Origin: Sutterellaceae bacterium
Lineage (GTDB): Bacteria > Pseudomonadota > Gammaproteobacteria > Burkholderiales > Burkholderiaceae_F
Length of the DNA: 8,490 bases
Direction of reading: 5' to 3'
Assembly: GCA_030531135.1 (NCBI GenBank)
Contig: JAUNOJ010000067.1
Coordinates: 1 to 8,490 of the forward strand
This document shows, piece by piece, positions 6,084 through 8,490 of the stretch. The notes below the pieces were generated by a model. That model was not told the DNA's origin. It made no database searches and worked only from the letters and a program-made list of their open reading frames with translations. The translations under genes were made by a program, and so were the position numbers. Position 1 is the stretch's first letter, and each line of letters starts with the position of its first letter.

Positions 6084-7640
6084 ATGCCGCATGATGGAGC
6101 TCGCGATGGTGCGATGAGTCCCAGGACCAAGATCATTCCCTTGATCTTGGGACCTTTGGTGGCTTTATGTCTTTATTATCTTTTGCCCGAAAGCTATACG
6201 GCCGCCAACGGTCAGCCTGCCGAGTTGACCCACGCTGCACGTGCTTGTATCGGTATCGTGTTTTGGATGGGTATTTGGTGGTTCACGGAACCCGTGCCGA
6301 TTGCCGTGACGGCTTTGTTGCCGATCGTGGTATTTCCGCTTTTTAAAGTGACCACTGCCGCCGAGGCCTTGAAAGCTTATTCGAGCGGAACCATTTATCT
6401 GTTCTTGGGCGGCTTCTTGATCGCTGCCGCCATTGCCCGCTGGGGTTTGGATCGTCGTATCGCTTTGGTGATGATCCGTCTGGTCGGCACCAAGCCCAAG
6501 CAGATTATTTTGGGCATCATGTTGGCCACGGCCTTCCTGTCTGCCTGGGTGAGCAATACCGCTACCGCAGCCATGATGCTTCCGATTGCCTTGGCCGTGA
6601 TGGGCGTGGTGCGCTCCACCCGCGGCAATCAGGCCATGGACAAGGCCGAGCGCAACTTCGGTGTCTGTTTGCTCCTGTCCATTGCTTACGGTGCCAGCCT
6701 CGGCGGTATCTTGACCTTGATCGGCACCCCGCCCAACGGTATCTTCGTTCGCTTCGTGGAACAGACCTATGGGGATCAGGTGAGCTTCTTGGATTGGCTT
6801 AAGATCTCCGTGCCCACGATGGGCGTGATGTTGGCTTTGACTTATATCATCTTGGTGAACTTCCTCTTTAAGGAACAGCCCGACGAATTGCCCGGCGGTC
6901 GCGAATGGGTTGCCACCGAACTGCGTCAGCTCGGCAAGCTCTCCCGCGGCGAATGGACTGTTTTGATCGTCTTCGTGGCAGCTGCCTTGTTGTGGGTGTT
7001 CGGCCCCCTGTTGCGCGGCATTGAAATTGCCGGCATACAGCCCTTAAAGCCCATGAGCGACACCGTGATCGCTATGGCCGCCGGTATCTCGCTCTTTGTG
7101 ATCCCGGTGGATTCGAAGAAGGGCGTGCACGCTTTGGATTGGGCGAGTGCCTCTCGCGGCATCGCTTGGGACGTGTTGGTTCTCTTTGGCGGCGGTTTGT
7201 CGATGGCTGCAGCCATTCAAAGCACCGGTGCGGCCAACGCCGTGGGTGCCGCAGCCATGTCGCTGGGTTCCTTGCCCGATTGGGGCATCCTCGGCGGCGT
7301 GACGACCTTGGCAGTGTTTGTCTCCGAATTTACGTCCAATACCGCTTTGGCAGCAACGTTGATGCCCTTGGTCGCAGCCGTTGCCAACTCGTTGAACATG
7401 CATCCGGAAGCGCTTCTGATCTGTGCCACGATCGGTGCCAGCTGCGCCTTCATGATGCCGGTGGGAACGCCTCCCAACGCCATGGTGTTCGGTACGGGCC
7501 GTATCAAGATTCAGGACATGATTCGTGCCGGTATCTGGTTAAACCTTGTTGCAGTGATCGTTATTCCGGTGATGTGCTACTTCTTGAGTCCGGGCATCAT
7601 CAAGTCGATTCAAACCGCAGGTGCCGCTGCCGGTATGTAA
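6084..7640 (+). CDS. DASS/SLC13-family sodium:dicarboxylate symporter (INDY/SdcS type)
   Basis: This is a 518-residue polytopic inner-membrane carrier of the divalent anion:Na+ symporter family. The two inverted-repeat halves each carry the family motifs: Ser-Asn-Thr at 157-159 (WVSNTATAAMMLP) and 418-420 (FTSNTALAATLMP), which form substrate and sodium sites in VcINDY, and GTPPN at 214-218 and 461-465. The scaffold block WMGIWWFTEPVPIAVTALLP (61-80) is also typical, and length is normal for the family. Likely substrates are C4-dicarboxylates (succinate, fumarate, malate); citrate, tartrate or sulfate carriers share the fold, so substrate is inferred. An FNR box upstream and frdC next door favour supply of fumarate, or handling of succinate, in anaerobic respiration. 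The Na+ coupling is assigned by family. The gene appears monocistronic, with terminator hairpins downstream. Confidence 0.92.
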   Translation: MPHDGARDGAMSPRTKIIPLILGPLVALCLYYLLPESYTAANGQPAELTHAARACIGIVFWMGIWWFTEPVPIAVTALLPIVVFPLFKVTTAAEALKAYSSGTIYLFLGGFLIAAAIARWGLDRRIALVMIRLVGTKPKQIILGIMLATAFLSAWVSNTATAAMMLPIALAVMGVVRSTRGNQAMDKAERNFGVCLLLSIAYGASLGGILTLIGTPPNGIFVRFVEQTYGDQVSFLDWLKISVPTMGVMLALTYIILVNFLFKEQPDELPGGREWVATELRQLGKLSRGEWTVLIVFVAAALLWVFGPLLRGIEIAGIQPLKPMSDTVIAMAAGISLFVIPVDSKKGVHALDWASASRGIAWDVLVLFGGGLSMAAAIQSTGAANAVGAAAMSLGSLPDWGILGGVTTLAVFVSEFTSNTALAATLMPLVAAVANSLNMHPEALLICATIGASCAFMMPVGTPPNAMVFGTGRIKIQDMIRAGIWLNLVAVIVIPVMCYFLSPGIIKSIQTAGAAAGM

Positions 7641-7676
7641 GACGATTGAGATCGCAAAAAAACGATTTTGACCGAG

Positions 7677-7697
7677 CTTGGGAGAGCTTCTCCCAAG
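7677..7697. repeat. Perfect 9-bp hairpin after the transporter gene
   Basis: CTTGGGAGA (7677-7685) and TCTCCCAAG (7689-7697) are exact complements around a GCT loop. There is no T tract on the plus strand. On the minus strand a run of seven T (complement of 7656-7662) begins 14 nt past the stem, too far for a standard terminator. It may stabilise the 3' end of the transporter mRNA, but its role is unproven. Confidence 0.5.
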
Positions 7698-7711
7698 TCC
7701 GGCAAAGCCCC

Positions 7712-7757
7712 GAAAAGGCGCAGGCATTTCACAGCAACCTGCGTCTTTTCACTTTTT
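7712..7757 (+). terminator. Rho-independent terminator of the transporter gene
   Basis: A 13-bp stem pairs 7712-7724 with 7738-7750 (one G-T pair) around a 13-nt loop. The 3' arm runs into CTTTTC and a TTTTT run at 7753-7757. It lies 71 bp after the stop codon on the transporter strand. The A-rich 5' arm and T-rich 3' arm also give it some capacity on the minus strand. Confidence 0.7.
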
Positions 7758-7770
7758 CGGTAATCCGACA

Positions 7771-7805
7771 AAAACGGCATGCAACTTTCGATTGCATGCC
7801 GTTTT
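7771..7805 (-). terminator. Bidirectional terminator hairpin serving upp
   Basis: AAAACGGCATGCAA (7771-7784) and TTGCATGCCGTTTT (7792-7805) form a perfect 14-bp stem with a 7-nt loop. On the minus strand it starts 23 bp past the upp stop and ends in TTTTT. On the plus strand the 3' arm ends in TTTT, so it can also stop read-through from the transporter. Confidence 0.85.
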
Positions 7806-7828
7806 CTCAAATGAAAGCTTGGCTTCGA

Positions 7829-8476
7829 TTACTTCGTGCCGAACAGACGATCGCCTGCGTCACCTAAGCCGGGAACGATATAGGCGTTTTCATCGAGCTT
7901 TTCGTCAAGGCTTGCGACATAAACGTCGACGTCCGGGTTGGCCTTCTGGAAGACTTCCACGCCTTCGGGGGCAGCCACCAGAGCCAGGAAGCGGATGCAG
8001 TCGGACGGTACGCCGCGCTTTTTCAAAACTTCCACAGCATGAGCGGCGGAGTTGCCGGTCGCCAACATCGGATCGCACACGATAAAGATACGATCGGTCG
8101 TATCGGGCAAGCGCACCAAGTATTCCACGGGTTGCTTGTTTTCGTCACGATACAAGCCGATGTGACCGACACGAGCCGAAGGCATCAAAGACAGAAGGCT
8201 GTCGCTCATGCCGAGGCCGGCGCGCAATACCGGCACAATCACCTGCTTTTTGCCCGCCAAGGTCGGAGCCTGCATCGTGCACAAGGGCGTTTCGATCTTG
8301 CGGTGCGTGATCGGCAGATCGCGGGTCAACTCATAGCCCATCAGCATCGTGATTTCGTGCAAAAGCTGACGAAACACGTTGGTACTCGTTTCTTTCTGAC
8401 GCATGATCGACAGCTTGTGCTGCACGAGCGGATGATCGACGATATGCAAACGGGGGAAACGGGGATCTGTCTTCAC
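7829..8476 (-). CDS. upp: Uracil phosphoribosyltransferase
   Basis: This cytosolic salvage enzyme makes UMP and pyrophosphate from uracil and PRPP. The 215-residue product has the usual family length (E. coli Upp is 208). The PRPP-binding loop [14 protein letters not shown] lies at 132-145, with acidic Asp135 and the ATG-N-S turn. Upstream are PVLRAGLGM (82-90) and the N-terminal block [14 protein letters not shown] (13-26). The C-terminal uracil-binding region [17 protein letters not shown] (199-215) is intact, so the gene is complete. The start codon is GTG at 8476-8474, supported by an AAGGAG site 7 nt upstream and by alignment of the N-terminus with the family. It converges on the transporter gene with a shared terminator region between them. 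Its promoter and upstream neighbour lie outside the window. Confidence 0.97.
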   Translation of the reverse strand: MKTDPRFPRLHIVDHPLVQHKLSIMRQKETSTNVFRQLLHEITMLMGYELTRDLPITHRKIETPLCTMQAPTLAGKKQVIVPVLRAGLGMSDSLLSLMPSARVGHIGLYRDENKQPVEYLVRLPDTTDRIFIVCDPMLATGNSAAHAVEVLKKRGVPSDCIRFLALVAAPEGVEVFQKANPDVDVYVASLDEKLDENAYIVPGLGDAGDRLFGTK

Positions 8477-8483
8477 GATAACG

Positions 8484-8489
8484 CTCCTT
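8484..8489 (-). promoter_or_regulatory. Ribosome-binding site that supports the GTG start of upp
   Basis: On the minus strand AAGGAG sits 7 nt before GTG 8476. The first ATG inside upp is at codon 25, within the conserved N-terminal block, so GTG is the credible start. Confidence 0.8.
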
Positions 8490-8490
8490 A

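Noticed and set aside
7139..7867. Plus-strand frame of 242 codons overlapping the transporter and running into upp
   Set aside because: It is a frame-shifted shadow of the transporter, rich in Arg/Cys/His, and it crosses the terminators and the 3' end of upp.

Overview
The window looks like chromosome of an anaerobic or microaerophilic betaproteobacterium, most likely Burkholderiales close to Sutterellaceae. This is an inference from three things: the ssb / YajR-like MFS / uvrA arrangement (from memory, common in Betaproteobacteria), the Wolinella-type diheme cytochrome b of quinol:fumarate reductase, and two FNR-type operators in front of dicarboxylate/fumarate genes. No mobile element, CRISPR array, tRNA or rRNA is visible.

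Layout. Positions 1-1595 (minus strand) hold the 5' part of ssb, cut by the window edge, with an MFS exporter of the YajR type upstream of it. A 116 bp divergent intergenic region separates these from uvrA (1712-4600, plus strand), the damage-recognition ATPase of nucleotide excision repair. Positions 4601-4852 form a regulatory region with a cluster of TAGGGTT(T)AA repeats, a near-consensus FNR box and a matching -10 element, followed by frdC (4853-5641), the membrane anchor and quinol-oxidising subunit of fumarate reductase. A terminator closes frdC straight away, and no frdA or frdB follows. A 442 bp non-coding stretch (5642-6083) holds that terminator, a palindromic operator-like element and a second FNR box. 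It leads into a DASS/SLC13 sodium:dicarboxylate transporter (6084-7640). Three hairpins fill the convergent gap to upp (7829-8476, minus strand), uracil phosphoribosyltransferase, which starts with GTG.

How the genes work together. The left half is DNA maintenance (SSB, UvrA) plus an exporter. The middle is an anaerobic energy module: the transporter plausibly imports C4-dicarboxylates such as fumarate, malate or succinate, and FrdC passes electrons from menaquinol to fumarate. Both genes carry a TTGAC-N4-ATCAA FNR site, so they probably come on together when oxygen is absent. The right edge is pyrimidine salvage.

No completely new system is evident. The most interesting points are the isolation of frdC from its catalytic subunits, uncertainty about one of its quinol-site glutamates, the undescribed repeat elements upstream of both anaerobic genes, and a 17-codon leader ORF that echoes the start of FrdC.
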